Shown here: positions 63,841 through 64,000 of the stretch, in pieces
Layout: every line of letters starts with the position of its first letter
Position numbering within the stretch: position 1 is the stretch's first letter
Assembly: GCA_903921325.1 (NCBI GenBank)
Contig: CAIXPL010000004.1
Coordinates: forward strand, 124,001-188,000
Direction: 5' to 3'
Length of the DNA stretch: 64,000 nt
Source of the DNA: an uncultured Pseudomonadota bacterium
Lineage (GTDB): Bacteria > Pseudomonadota > Gammaproteobacteria > Burkholderiales > SG8-39
Translations under genes and position numbers: made by a program
Notes under the pieces: model-generated
What the model was told of the DNA's origin: nothing
The model's input: only the letters and a program-made list of their open reading frames with translations
Databases searched by the model: none

Positions 63841-64000
63841 ACCGCCTCCATTCGTGCGACCGCCCACAACTCAGGTGCGGTTCGGTCGTCAAATACGCCG
63901 CGTGCTCGCCTCCAACGGATCATGACGCCATAATCGAGGGATGGGGTCGCACCTTAGCCCGAATGCCCGATCATGTATGAGATGGCCTCAATCGAGCCGG
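63841..64000. other. Intergenic DNA at the right edge
   Basis: No gene can be supported in these 160 bases. An ATG at 63973 on the plus strand opens a frame (MYEMASIEP) that runs off the window and could be the start of a divergent gene, but nothing beyond the frame itself supports it. Confidence 0.3.

Overview
The window looks like chromosome of a high-GC betaproteobacterium, most probably Burkholderiales and Alcaligenaceae-like. The reasons are eight periplasmic receptors of the Bug (TctC-like) family, a groESL operon with a perfect CIRCE operator, a recG-ubiA-ubiD block, an iron-sulfur type CysH beside cysDN, and many aromatic-catabolism families. The assignment is inferred from gene content; no rRNA or tRNA gene was seen.

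Layout. 1-4101: end of a ring-hydroxylating dioxygenase beta subunit running into an aliphatic-sulfonate/nitrate-type ABC importer (ATPase, two permeases, binding protein). 4237-7153 (minus): an SDR and two Bug receptors. 7281-8198: a vapC remnant beside a complete parDE toxin-antitoxin pair. 8206-10471: terminator, groEL, groES, CIRCE and promoter. 10527-12308: PBP4-type carboxypeptidase. 12181-16099 (minus): CoxL/CoxS/CoxM-type molybdenum hydroxylase. 16341-21721 (minus): ubiD, an SDR, ubiA, recG. 21783-23930: membrane spermidine-synthase-like protein. 24148-27152: cysH-cysD-cysN. 27156-40234: an accessory catabolic region with four LLM flavin oxidoreductases, two alpha/beta hydrolases, a VOC protein, a DMT exporter and a complete Liv-type ABC importer. 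40231-47565 (minus): three Bug receptors, an FAH-family hydrolase, a sulfatase and a GMC oxidoreductase. 47732-50221: MarR regulator and tandem GSTs resembling LigF beta-etherases. 50462-59969: LigA/LigB-type extradiol dioxygenase, two amidohydrolases, an MBL hydrolase, a CobW GTPase, an SDR, a PaaK-like CoA ligase and two Bug receptors. 60103-61790 (minus): AbiEi/AbiEii pair, with a lone type I-E CRISPR-repeat-like sequence upstream at 61908-61935. 61949-63840 (minus): Bug receptor and a 3-hydroxyisobutyrate-dehydrogenase-family enzyme.

How it fits together. Housekeeping blocks (groESL, dacB, ubiA/ubiD, recG, cysHDN) are interleaved with catabolic modules. The modules pair solute capture (Bug, Liv, SsuA-like) with oxygenases, hydrolases and dehydrogenases, which suggests growth on aromatic or heterocyclic carboxylates and possibly lignin-derived ethers. 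No substrate can be read from sequence alone. The most unusual points are the orphan CRISPR repeat beside the AbiE module, the LigF-like GST/GMC/MarR module, the LLM-hydrolase island, and three SDRs that all lack the canonical YxxxK active site.
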